A stretch of DNA of 10,431 nt from Bifidobacterium breve. Its GTDB lineage: Bacteria; Actinomycetota; Actinomycetes; Mycobacteriales; Mycobacteriaceae. The DNA lies in assembly GCA_945882475.1 (NCBI GenBank), contig CAMCWJ010000075.1, positions 1 to 10,431 on the forward strand. The letters run 5' to 3'. The first letter of the stretch is position 1. Each line of letters begins with the position of its first letter. The position numbers and the translations under genes are program-made. Below the pieces are notes generated by a model. It ran no database searches. It saw nothing but the letters and a program-made list of their open reading frames with translations, and was not told the DNA's origin. Positions 1 to 5,817 of this stretch are shown here, piece after piece.

Positions 1-1
1 C

Positions 2-790
2 ACGGCGGTGTTTCCGGCGGGCGGACCGGCCGGCGATTTCGTCACCAGCCTGTTGATGGCCGAAGGGCTTGCAGTGCAACGTATTCCGATCGCAGGATCG
101 ACCCGGGAGAGTTTCACCGTCAACGAGACCGGCACCGACCGGCAGTACCGATTCGTGCTGCCCGGCCCGGGGCTGACCCCAGCCGAGCGGGCCGAATGTC
201 TGGGTCGGCTTCGCCGCGCGGCGGCCTCGGCCGCGGTCGTCGTGGCCAGCGGTAGCCTGCCCCCGGGCGTCCCGGAGGACTTCTACCAGGAGGTCGCGAG
301 CCTGTGCGCCGACCTTTCCGTGACGTTCCTGCTGGACACCTCCGGCGGCGGTCTCACCCACGTCAGTTCCGGGGTGTTCCTGCTCAAACCCAGCATCCGG
401 GAGCTTCGGGAGTGCGTGGACCGGGACCTGGTGACCGAAGCGGAGCAGTTGGCGGCGGCCCGGGAGCTCGTCGACGCGGGTGCGGCCCGCTACGTTCTGG
501 TCTCGCTGGGATCCCGGGGCGCGGTGTTGGCGGGGCGGACCGGCGGCTGGCGGTTCGCGCCGGTCCGGGTTCCACCGGGCAGCGGAGTGGGCGCCGGCGA
601 CGCGATGCTCGCCGGCGTCGCGGTTGGCCTCACCAGGGGTTGGACCCTGATCGAGGCCGTCCGGTTGGGCATCGCGGCCGGGGCGGCCACACTGCTGACG
701 CCCGGCACCGCGCCGTGCACCCGCGCGGACACCGAGCGGCTGCTGCGGCGGGCCGAGCCGCCGGTCGAGGTCGACCTGGTCGCCGGCTGA
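2..790 (+). CDS. pfkB: PfkB-family sugar kinase (6-phosphofructokinase 2-like), 5' truncated by window edge
   Basis: The reading frame is open to the left edge, so this is the C-terminal part of a longer protein: about 262 residues are visible against roughly 310-340 for PfkB, so about 55-60 N-terminal residues are missing. The first visible residues (FPAGGPAGD) match the E. coli Pfk-2 segment FPAGGATG, and SLPPGV follows later. The PfkB C-terminal signature GSGVGAGDAMLAG is at about nt 575-613; its catalytic-base Asp codon is at nt 599-601. Family knowledge: ribokinase-fold kinases that phosphorylate fructose-6-phosphate or a related sugar phosphate in the cytosol; an M. tuberculosis homologue (Rv2029c) belongs to the DosR regulon. 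The in-frame GTG at nt 8 is not a plausible start because conserved sequence begins there. It is 37 nt upstream of the USP gene on the same strand, possibly in one operon. Exact substrate is inferred; tagatose-6-phosphate kinase is the alternative. Confidence 0.88.
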   Translation, partial: TAVFPAGGPAGDFVTSLLMAEGLAVQRIPIAGSTRESFTVNETGTDRQYRFVLPGPGLTPAERAECLGRLRRAAASAAVVVASGSLPPGVPEDFYQEVASLCADLSVTFLLDTSGGGLTHVSSGVFLLKPSIRELRECVDRDLVTEAEQLAAARELVDAGAARYVLVSLGSRGAVLAGRTGGWRFAPVRVPPGSGVGAGDAMLAGVAVGLTRGWTLIEAVRLGIAAGAATLLTPGTAPCTRADTERLLRRAEPPVEVDLVAG

Positions 791-815
791 GCGCACAATG
801 GGGTTTCGTCATCCC

Positions 816-822
816 GGAGAGG
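816..822 (+). promoter_or_regulatory. Shine-Dalgarno GGAGAGG that sets the USP start
   Basis: GGAGAGG lies 5 nt before the ATG at 828. The upstream in-frame ATG at 798 has no comparable purine-rich site, so 828 is preferred. Confidence 0.7.
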
Positions 823-827
823 CCCCG

Positions 828-1658
828 ATGTCCGAGCCCTTCACCCCACCCGCGGTTGTCGTCGGCGTCGACGGATCACGGTCCGGTGCCCATGCGGCGG
901 TGTGGGCGGTCGACGAGGCGCTCAGTCGGGACGTGCCGCTTCGGTTGGTGGCCGTCGCAGCAGGCAACGACGACGCGGCTGACCACCTGGCGGAGGCCGA
1001 GCGGTCCGTTGGCTCCGCGGCCGCCGACCGGGCGGTGAAGATCCAGACCCAGGTATTGGCCGGCGACCCGACCGCTGCTCTGCTGGAGGCATCCCGCACC
1101 GCCGCGATGATCTGCGTGGGCGCGGTCGGCCTCGACCACTTCGAGCACGACCGGCTCGGCTCGACAGCCGGCGCGCTGGGGGCCGCCGCGCACTGCCCGG
1201 TCGCGGTGATCCGCAGCGCGGGCCGGACTGCCGGCAGTCCAGGCTGGGTGGTCGTCGAACTCGACGAGACACCCGAGAGCGCCGCGGTGCTGCAGTCCGG
1301 CGTCGAGGAGGCGCGGCTGCGCGGGGCGCCGCTGCGGGTGCTGGGCTCCTGGCAGTCGCGCTATACCGACGTGCACGACTCGCACGCGGTCTCCGACGGC
1401 AACCGGATGGTGCGCGCACAACTCGACCGCCGGCTCTCCGAGTGGCGGCACCGCTACCCCGATCTCGATGCCCGGCCGGTGGCCGTCCACGGCAGCATGC
1501 TCAACTACCTGGCCACCAACGCCGCGGCGATCCAACTGGTGGTGGTCGGCATGCGCAACGACAGCACCGTCGGCGATCTGCTCGGTCCGACCGGCATGGC
1601 GGCGCTGCACGACACCGACTGCTCGGTGCTCGTGATCGACCGGCAACGGCTGTTGTGA
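828..1658 (+). CDS. Tandem universal stress protein, Rv3134c-like, upstream of devR
   Basis: A 276-residue protein with two USP domains. Domain 1 (about residues 9-130) has the opening VVGVDGS with Asp15 and a complete nucleotide-binding motif G-2x-G-9x-G-S at residues 98-112. Domain 2 (about 140-272) is degenerate: at 241-254 the second Gly is Asn244 and the final GS is GP. The start at 828 was chosen over the in-frame ATG at 798 because of its Shine-Dalgarno site and because MSEPFTPPAVVVGVDGS matches the usual USP N-terminus. The segments SAAMxCVGxVGLDH and EEARLRGxPLR, and the position directly before devR, resemble M. tuberculosis Rv3134c (268 aa), co-transcribed with devR-devS. Role: cytosolic, probably ATP-binding stress protein; the biochemical job of Rv3134c is not clearly established. 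A 69-nt gap containing two inverted repeats separates it from devR. Confidence 0.88.
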   Translation: MSEPFTPPAVVVGVDGSRSGAHAAVWAVDEALSRDVPLRLVAVAAGNDDAADHLAEAERSVGSAAADRAVKIQTQVLAGDPTAALLEASRTAAMICVGAVGLDHFEHDRLGSTAGALGAAAHCPVAVIRSAGRTAGSPGWVVVELDETPESAAVLQSGVEEARLRGAPLRVLGSWQSRYTDVHDSHAVSDGNRMVRAQLDRRLSEWRHRYPDLDARPVAVHGSMLNYLATNAAAIQLVVVGMRNDSTVGDLLGPTGMAALHDTDCSVLVIDRQRLL

Positions 1659-1669
1659 CCCTGACTCCC

Positions 1670-1679
1670 CCGGCGCCGG
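1670..1679. repeat. Perfect 10-bp palindrome CCGGCGCCGG
   Basis: A self-complementary decamer in the gap between the USP gene and devR, just before a TAnnnT-like hexamer. In GC-rich DNA such palindromes arise often by chance; no function is assigned. Confidence 0.4.
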
Positions 1680-1680
1680 T

Positions 1681-1686
1681 TATCGT
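1681..1686 (+). promoter_or_regulatory. Possible -10 element (TATCGT) for an internal devR promoter
   Basis: TATCGT fits the mycobacterial SigA -10 pattern TAnnnT and would place a start near 1693. No convincing -35 lies at the right spacing (TTGTGA at 1653 is 22 nt away). M. tuberculosis devR is known to have its own promoter as well as the one before Rv3134c, which is the only reason to list this weak match. Confidence 0.22.
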
Positions 1687-1689
1687 GAG

Positions 1690-1713
1690 TGGCGGCGCAG
1701 TTCGGCGCCGCCA
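1690..1713 (+). repeat. 9-bp perfect hairpin directly before the devR ribosome-binding site
   Basis: TGGCGGCGC (1690-1698), a 6-nt loop (AGTTCG) and GCGCCGCCA (1705-1713) pair perfectly, eight of nine pairs being G-C. The stem abuts the devR Shine-Dalgarno sequence. There is no T-tract, so it is not a classical intrinsic terminator. It could influence transcription past the USP gene or translation of devR; both are inference. Confidence 0.5.
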
Positions 1714-1721
1714 AGGGAAGG
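1713..1721 (+). promoter_or_regulatory. Shine-Dalgarno AAGGGAAGG that sets the devR start
   Basis: The purine run ends 6 nt before the ATG at 1728. It rules against the in-frame GTG at 1689, which would place the hairpin and this site inside the coding region. Confidence 0.7.
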
Positions 1722-1727
1722 CACCCA

Positions 1728-2378
1728 ATGGTCAAGGTCTTTCTTGTCGATGACCACGAGGTGGTCCGTCGCGGACTGATCGACCTGCTCAGCGCCGATC
1801 CCGAACTCGACGTGATCGGCGAGGCCGGGTCGGTGGCCCAGGCACTGGCCCACATCCCGGCGCTGAAGCCCGATGTCGCGGTGCTCGATGTGCGCCTGCC
1901 CGACGGCAACGGCATCGAGCTGTGCCGCGAATTGCTCTCCGGAATGCCCGACCTTCGCTGCCTGATGCTGACGTCGTTCACCTCCGACGAGGCGATGCTG
2001 GACGCGATCCTGGCCGGCGCCAGCGGATACGTCGTCAAGGACATCAAGGGCATGGAACTGGCCAAGGCGATCAAGGACGTCGGCGCCGGACGCTCGTTGC
2101 TCGACAACCGCGCCGCCGCGGCATTGATGGCCAAGCTACGCGGGGCAGCCGAACGATCGGATCCGCTGTCCGGGTTGACCGACCAGGAACGGGTGCTGCT
2201 GGATCTGCTCGGCGAAGGCCTGACCAACAAGCAGATCGCGGCGCGAATGTTCCTGGCCGAGAAAACCGTGAAGAACTATGTCTCCCGCCTGCTGGCCAAG
2301 CTGGGCATGGAGCGACGCACCCAGGCCGCGGTGTTCGTCTCCAAACTCCCCCAGCCACACAAACGGGACGGCGCATGA
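1728..2378 (+). CDS. devR: DevR/DosR dormancy response regulator (NarL/FixJ family)
   Basis: A 216-residue regulator (M. tuberculosis DevR is 217). The receiver domain (1-120) has the acidic pocket Asp8/Asp9, phospho-acceptor Asp54 in VLDVRLPDG, Thr82 and Lys104, all at the numbering of M. tuberculosis DevR. A linker leads to a LuxR-type helix-turn-helix (about 148-205), where GLTNKQIA and AEKTVKNYVSRLLAKLGMER carry Lys179, Lys182 and Asn183, which contact DNA in DosR structures. Role from the family: when phosphorylated by DevS or DosT it activates the hypoxia/NO dormancy regulon through 20-bp palindromic boxes. The ATG at 1728 has a good Shine-Dalgarno and gives exactly the known N-terminus MVKVFLVDDHEVVRRGL. 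The stop overlaps the next start as ATGA. The last ten or so residues diverge from M. tuberculosis. Identification as DevR is very secure; whether it is the genome's only copy cannot be seen here. Confidence 0.97.
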   Translation: MVKVFLVDDHEVVRRGLIDLLSADPELDVIGEAGSVAQALAHIPALKPDVAVLDVRLPDGNGIELCRELLSGMPDLRCLMLTSFTSDEAMLDAILAGASGYVVKDIKGMELAKAIKDVGAGRSLLDNRAAAALMAKLRGAAERSDPLSGLTDQERVLLDLLGEGLTNKQIAARMFLAEKTVKNYVSRLLAKLGMERRTQAAVFVSKLPQPHKRDGA

Positions 2379-2911
2379 AAGGCATCATCTTCAACCTGCT
2401 CGAAGACGTGGTGGTCGACACCTACGGGGACCGAACGTGGGACGAACTGCTCGACGCGGCCGGACTCGACGGCGTCTACACCTCGCTGGGCAACTACGAC
2501 GACTCGGAGATCACCGCACTGGTGTCCGCGGCCGCAACCGCGCTGTCGATTACCGAGGGCGAGGTGCTGCGCTGGTTCGGGCAGCGGGCGATACCCTGTA
2601 TGGCCACACGCTGGCCCGAATTCTTTGCGCCACATCGGAATTCGCTGCCCTTCCTGCGTTCACTCAACGATGTCATCCACCCCGAGGTGCGCAAGCTCTA
2701 TTCTGGCGCGTTCTGTCCGCACTTCGACTTCGCCGCACCCGCGGAGAATGAGCTGACGATCGGCTACCGGTCACCGCGAAAGCTCTGCGATCTCGCCCAC
2801 GGATTCATCCTCGGTGCCGGCGAACACTACGGTGAGACCTTGGCGGTGCAGCACCGCGATTGCATGCATGACGGGTCGGACCGCTGCCTGATCGCCGTGA
2901 CGGCAGCATAG
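2375..2911 (+). CDS. Stand-alone H-NOX (HNOB) haem nitric-oxide-binding protein
   Basis: A 178-residue soluble single-domain protein, the normal length for bacterial H-NOX. Residues fall at the same numbers as in Thermoanaerobacter H-NOX: proximal haem ligand His102 in IHPEVRKLY, haem-distorting Pro115, and the haem-propionate motif YxSxR as Tyr131, Ser133, Arg135. Position 140, the O2-stabilising Tyr in O2-binding members, is Leu here, and positions 9 and 74 are Leu and Pro, so NO rather than O2 binding is predicted. Cys138, His160, Cys163 and Cys171 match the CHCC zinc site described in Shewanella/Vibrio H-NOX. The ATG overlaps the devR stop (ATGA), and the kinase starts 8 nt after its stop, so it should be co-translated with both. 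Family knowledge: stand-alone H-NOX proteins regulate neighbouring histidine kinases or diguanylate cyclases. Inference: haem sensor for the adjacent kinase. Frame continues open upstream, but that part is a shadow of devR. Confidence 0.95.
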   Translation: MKGIIFNLLEDVVVDTYGDRTWDELLDAAGLDGVYTSLGNYDDSEITALVSAAATALSITEGEVLRWFGQRAIPCMATRWPEFFAPHRNSLPFLRSLNDVIHPEVRKLYSGAFCPHFDFAAPAENELTIGYRSPRKLCDLAHGFILGAGEHYGETLAVQHRDCMHDGSDRCLIAVTAA

Positions 2912-2919
2912 GACCGCAC

Positions 2920-4743
2920 ATGGCGGCGGAACGCGAACGCGCCCGCGATGCAGCGAAGTTGATCGAGACGCTGACCGACGAGAACAAACTGCTGAATCGC
3001 CGGCTGGAGCGGGAGCGACGAATCCGCTACCAGGCGGAGGAGATCGCCGAGCGCGGATTGCGCGACCTCTACCAGAGACAGCGCGAGCTCGAGTTCCTCT
3101 CCACCATCACGATCATGGCTAATCAGGCCGGTTCGGTTCGGGAGGTGCTGGCCTCCGCCGTGGGATACATCTGCCGCTTCGCCGGGTGGCCCGCAGGGCA
3201 CGCCTTCCTCATCGGCGGCGACGGCACGGACCGCCGAATGCGACCGACGGGCATCTGGTACCACGATCCGGGCCTGGACCTTTCCGCGTTGACATCCGAC
3301 ACGGAGAAGTTGGTGTTCGCGCGCGGCCAAGGTTTGCCGGGCCAGGTCTGGGAAACGGGCGCACCGCAATGGTGTGCCGACCTGAGGACGTGCCAGAACT
3401 TTCTGCGCCGGGAGAGTGCCCTGCAGTCCGGCATGCGGGTGGCGTTCAGCGCCCCACTGCTGGTGCGAACCGAGGTGGTGGGCTCGCTGGAGTTCTTCGG
3501 GCCCGACCCGATGCCCGAGGATGCGACCCTGCTCAGCCTGATCGCCAAGGCCAGTACCCAATTGGGTCGCGCGATCGAGCGGGAGACCAATGAGGCCCTA
3601 CTCGCCGGCGTCGCCTTCGACAACGCCCGACTCTATGAGCAGTCCCGCACCCGCCTGGCCTGGATCGAGGCCACCCGCGACATCGCCACCGAACTGCTCG
3701 GCAGCGATGAGCCAGACCGGGTATTCGGGCTGATCGCCGACCAGACGCTGCGTCTGACCGAAGCAGATGCGGTGCTGGTGGTCGCGCCTGCCGACATCGA
3801 AGTCCCCAGCGACGCCGAAGACGAACTGACGGTGGTCGCTGCCGCGGGCTCAGCCGCGACGAACCCGAACGGGCCACCGGCCACCGTGCCGGGGACGATA
3901 ATCGGTGCGGTCTTCGCCGAGCGCACACCTCGGCTGCTCGCCGAGATCGAGGGCGTGGCGCTGATCCCCGACGCCGGGCCGGCCATGATGTTGCCGCTGC
4001 GAACCGCCGAAACACTCGCCGGCGTGGTGGTGGTGCTGCGCCGCCGCGGTGCCGCGCAATTCGGCGACAACCAGCTGGACATGATGGCGGCGTTCGCCGA
4101 CCAGGCGGCGCTGGCCTGGCAGCTGGCCAACACCCGGCGCCGGATGCGCGACCTCGATGTGATCTCCGACCGCGAGCGGATCGCTCGCGACCTGCACGAC
4201 AGCGTCATCCAGCGGCTGTTCGCGGTGGGCCTGTCGCTACAGGGCACCATGCCCCGGGCCAACACCGCGGAGGTACAGACGCGACTCTCCGACACCGTGG
4301 ATGAATTGCAGAACGTCATCCAGGAAATCCGCACCACGATCTTCGACCTGCACGGCGGGACATCCGGGAGCACCCGGCTGCGCCAGCGGATCGGCGAGGC
4401 GATCGCCGCATTCGCCGGAGCGGGCCCCCGGACCGCCGTGCAATTCGTCGGCCCGCTCTCGGTGGTGGAACCGGCGTTGGCTGATCACGCGGAAGCCGTT
4501 GTGCGCGAAGCGGTCAGCAACGCGGTGCGGCACTTCGGAGCGAGCGCAGTGACCGTGACGGTCCGGGTGGAGAACGACCTCAGCATCGAGGTGGTCGACG
4601 ACGGTTGCGGCATACCCGCCGACGTCACCCCGAGCGGGTTGAGCAACCTGCGGGCCCGAGCCGATGAGGTCGGCGGGGAACTGATCATCGCCGCCGCGCC
4701 CGGCGGCGGGACCGCGCTGCGCTGGACCGCGCCGCTGGCGTGA
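2920..4743 (+). CDS. DevS/DosS-type soluble histidine kinase with replaced N-terminal sensor region
   Basis: A 607-residue cytosolic kinase without membrane segments. Residues 1-60 are a charged coiled coil; about 57-222 a GAF domain (GWPAGHAFLI, RGQGLPGQVWETG); about 235-405 a second GAF. HisKA_3 follows with phospho-acceptor His426 in RIARDLHDSVIQRL, then an HATPase with N-box Asn534 (REAVSNAVRH), DDGCGI at 560-565 and GGGTALRW at 595-602. From about residue 231 the sequence tracks M. tuberculosis DevS almost word for word (WIEATRDIATELL, MMAAFADQAALAWQLA, VIQEIRTTI, QFVGPLSVV). Upstream it does not: the DevS GAF-A segment with haem ligand His149 (FPPHHPPMRAFLGVPV) aligns here with a His-free stretch (RRESALQSGMRVAFSAPL). 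Start ATG lies 8 nt after the H-NOX stop with a weak GGA site. Inference: it phosphorylates the adjacent DevR and takes its signal from the H-NOX protein. Its 3' end converges with a USP gene 18 nt away. Confidence 0.93.
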   Translation: MAAERERARDAAKLIETLTDENKLLNRRLERERRIRYQAEEIAERGLRDLYQRQRELEFLSTITIMANQAGSVREVLASAVGYICRFAGWPAGHAFLIGGDGTDRRMRPTGIWYHDPGLDLSALTSDTEKLVFARGQGLPGQVWETGAPQWCADLRTCQNFLRRESALQSGMRVAFSAPLLVRTEVVGSLEFFGPDPMPEDATLLSLIAKASTQLGRAIERETNEALLAGVAFDNARLYEQSRTRLAWIEATRDIATELLGSDEPDRVFGLIADQTLRLTEADAVLVVAPADIEVPSDAEDELTVVAAAGSAATNPNGPPATVPGTIIGAVFAERTPRLLAEIEGVALIPDAGPAMMLPLRTAETLAGVVVVLRRRGAAQFGDNQLDMMAAFADQAALAWQLANTRRRMRDLDVISDRERIARDLHDSVIQRLFAVGLSLQGTMPRANTAEVQTRLSDTVDELQNVIQEIRTTIFDLHGGTSGSTRLRQRIGEAIAAFAGAGPRTAVQFVGPLSVVEPALADHAEAVVREAVSNAVRHFGASAVTVTVRVENDLSIEVVDDGCGIPADVTPSGLSNLRARADEVGGELIIAAAPGGGTALRWTAPLA

Positions 4744-4761
4744 GCCGCTACGCCGGGATCG

Positions 4762-5643
4762 TCACCGCGCGACTATCACCGGGACTCGGGCGGCGTGCGT
4801 CACGGCCGAACTGACCGACCCCAGCAGCATCCCGGCGAAGCCGCCGCGACCATGGCTGCCCACCACCAGTAACTGGGCGGCGGCGGCCTGCTCGAGCAGT
4901 TGATGGGCGGGCTTGTCGGCTACCACGATGCGGCGCACCAGGACGTCGGGATAGCGCTCCTGCCAGCCCGCCAGCCGTTCCCCCAGGATCTCCTGGGCCA
5001 TCGTCTGCTGGGTGGTCCAGTCCAGGCCGGGGAACTCGAAGAGCGAGGAGTCGCTCCAGGCGTGCACGGCGACAACGTCGACTCCGCGGAAGGAGGCCTG
5101 TTCAAACGCGATCGCCACGGCCGCCTCCGAGGCCGGCGACCCGTCGACTCCGACTACCACGGGCGCCTTGGACGGGTGCGGGATCAGCGGGTCCACATCG
5201 TGGATTATCGCCACCGGGCAGTGCGCGTGGTGTGCAAGTCCGGTGCTGACCGAACCCAGCAGTCCGCGGGCCAGTGCGCCATGGCCGCGGGAGCCCACCA
5301 CGATCAACTGCGCGTCTCGGGACAACTCCGCCAGCGTCGGAACCGTGGCGCCAGGCACCATGTCGGAGGTGATCGCGATCGGGTGGTCCCCGGCGGCTTC
5401 GGTGGCGGTCTTGATGGCGTTGTCGAGCACCCGGCGGCCTTCGTCCTCCTGCCAGCGCAGGTAGTCCGGCGGCATCGGCACCTCCGGAAAGGCCATGACC
5501 ACCGGCGGGGTGAGCACATGGATCAGCGTCAGCGGCTGATGCCGACGAGCCGCGTCGCGCGCAGCCCAGTCGACGGCGACCTTCGACTCCGGTGATCCGT
5601 CGACACCCACGATGATCGGCGCAGCGCCTGCCGCAGTTGACAT
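4762..5643 (-). CDS. Tandem universal stress protein, Rv2005c/Rv2623-like
   Basis: A 293-residue protein of two complete USP domains: about 8-150 and 160-293. Each begins VGVDGSP (Asp15, Asp167) and each carries a full ATP-binding motif G-2x-G-9x-G-S (117-131 and 262-276), unlike the USP at 828. Segments such as LTLIHV, LRWQEDEGR, HAHCPVAIIHD, LAGWQERYP and GMLLGSVS recall M. tuberculosis Rv2623 (297 aa), an ATP-binding growth-regulating USP of the DosR regulon, and Rv2005c, which lies divergent from Rv2006 as this gene does here. The start is fixed by a strong Shine-Dalgarno (complement of 5651-5659, GGAGGAGGG) 7 nt before the ATG. It converges with the kinase and diverges from otsB1. It is probably under the candidate DosR site at 5734-5753. 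Assignment to the Rv2005c rather than Rv2623 branch rests on position, not on alignment. Confidence 0.93.
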   Translation of the reverse strand: MSTAAGAAPIIVGVDGSPESKVAVDWAARDAARRHQPLTLIHVLTPPVVMAFPEVPMPPDYLRWQEDEGRRVLDNAIKTATEAAGDHPIAITSDMVPGATVPTLAELSRDAQLIVVGSRGHGALARGLLGSVSTGLAHHAHCPVAIIHDVDPLIPHPSKAPVVVGVDGSPASEAAVAIAFEQASFRGVDVVAVHAWSDSSLFEFPGLDWTTQQTMAQEILGERLAGWQERYPDVLVRRIVVADKPAHQLLEQAAAAQLLVVGSHGRGGFAGMLLGSVSSAVTHAARVPVIVAR

Positions 5644-5650
5644 TTCGGCC

Positions 5651-5659
5651 CCCTCCTCC
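5651..5659 (-). promoter_or_regulatory. Strong Shine-Dalgarno GGAGGAGGG for the USP gene
   Basis: Read on the minus strand, GGAGGAGGG ends 7 nt before the ATG at 5643. It supports this start and a leadered transcript, in contrast to the divergent otsB1. Confidence 0.75.
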
Positions 5660-5664
5660 GCGCG

Positions 5665-5692
5665 CCGGACAGTACGGGAAACCCGTATCCGG
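5665..5692 (-). repeat. Inverted repeat / leader hairpin upstream of the USP gene
   Basis: TACGGG-AAA-CCCGTA (5673-5687) is a perfect 6-bp stem with a 3-nt loop. It is flanked by CCGGA (5665-5669) and TCCGG (5688-5692), which pair after a 3-nt one-sided bulge (CAG), giving an 11-bp bulged stem. It sits between the predicted -10 element and the Shine-Dalgarno of the minus-strand gene, so it may form in the 5' leader. It could equally be a dyad operator. There is no T-tract. Function is unknown. Confidence 0.55.
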
Positions 5693-5707
5693 CACGTACC
5701 TGTGCCG

Positions 5708-5713
5708 AGGGTA
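5708..5713 (-). promoter_or_regulatory. Candidate -10 element (TACCCT) for the USP gene
   Basis: On the minus strand TACCCT fits TAnnnT and predicts a transcription start near 5701, with a leader of about 58 nt. CTGACC (complement of 5732-5737) lies 18 nt upstream as a weak -35. The candidate DosR box would then be centred near -42, the usual place for an activator overlapping -35. Confidence 0.4.
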
Positions 5714-5733
5714 GGACAGCGGAGCCCGGCGGG

Positions 5734-5753
5734 TCAGGGGCATAGGTCACCGC
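5734..5753. promoter_or_regulatory. Candidate DosR/DevR box in the divergent region
   Basis: The core GGGGC-ATAG-GTCAC (5737-5750) matches the arms of the DosR consensus GGGAC-TWWA-GTCCC at 8 of 10 positions, and the 20-mer matches at about 12 of 20. It lies between two genes whose M. tuberculosis relatives are DosR-regulated, about 91 nt before the USP ATG and 65 nt before the otsB1 ATG. It is a moderate match judged by eye, not a scored motif. Confidence 0.45.
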
Positions 5754-5782
5754 CCGTGTAGACCGAAGGCCCCGCGACGGCG

Positions 5783-5810
5783 TTGATCCGCGGCGGTGGT
5801 GGCCTAGGGT
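5783..5810 (+). promoter_or_regulatory. Candidate otsB1 promoter producing a leaderless mRNA
   Basis: TTGATC (5783-5788) and TAGGGT (5805-5810) are separated by 16 nt and resemble SigA -35 and -10 elements (TTGACA, TAnnnT). TAGGGT ends 7 nt before the ATG at 5818, so the predicted start of transcription is the A of that ATG. No Shine-Dalgarno precedes the ATG, which agrees with leaderless translation, common in mycobacteria. Confidence 0.55.
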
Positions 5811-5817
5811 CGAGACC

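Noticed and set aside
800..815. GGGG...TCCC near-palindrome as a DosR box before the first USP
   Set aside because: Spacing and inner bases do not fit GGGAC-4nt-GTCCC; few consensus positions match.
798..827. ATG at 798 as the start of the first USP
   Set aside because: No Shine-Dalgarno precedes it and the extra ten residues match nothing in the family; ATG 828 has GGAGAGG 5 nt upstream.
1689..1727. GTG at 1689 as the devR start
   Set aside because: It would add 13 residues absent from known DevR, and the good Shine-Dalgarno at 1713-1721 serves ATG 1728.
1922..2374. In-frame extension upstream of the H-NOX gene
   Set aside because: The extension lies entirely within devR in another frame and has low-complexity Arg/Gly-rich sequence; H-NOX homology begins exactly at the ATG at 2375.
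2375..3120. Lower GC as a sign that the H-NOX gene and the kinase N-terminus were acquired together
   Set aside because: Hand counts give 61% (2581-2760) and 63% (2941-3120) against 72% in the kinase core (4021-4200), but devR itself is 64% (1921-2100) and 3121-3300 is 69%, so the contrast is not convincing.
4735..4761. GGCGT/ACGCC hairpin as a terminator between the kinase and the convergent USP
   Set aside because: Only 5 bp with an 8-nt loop and no T-tract; likewise no convincing terminator is seen in 9838-9863.
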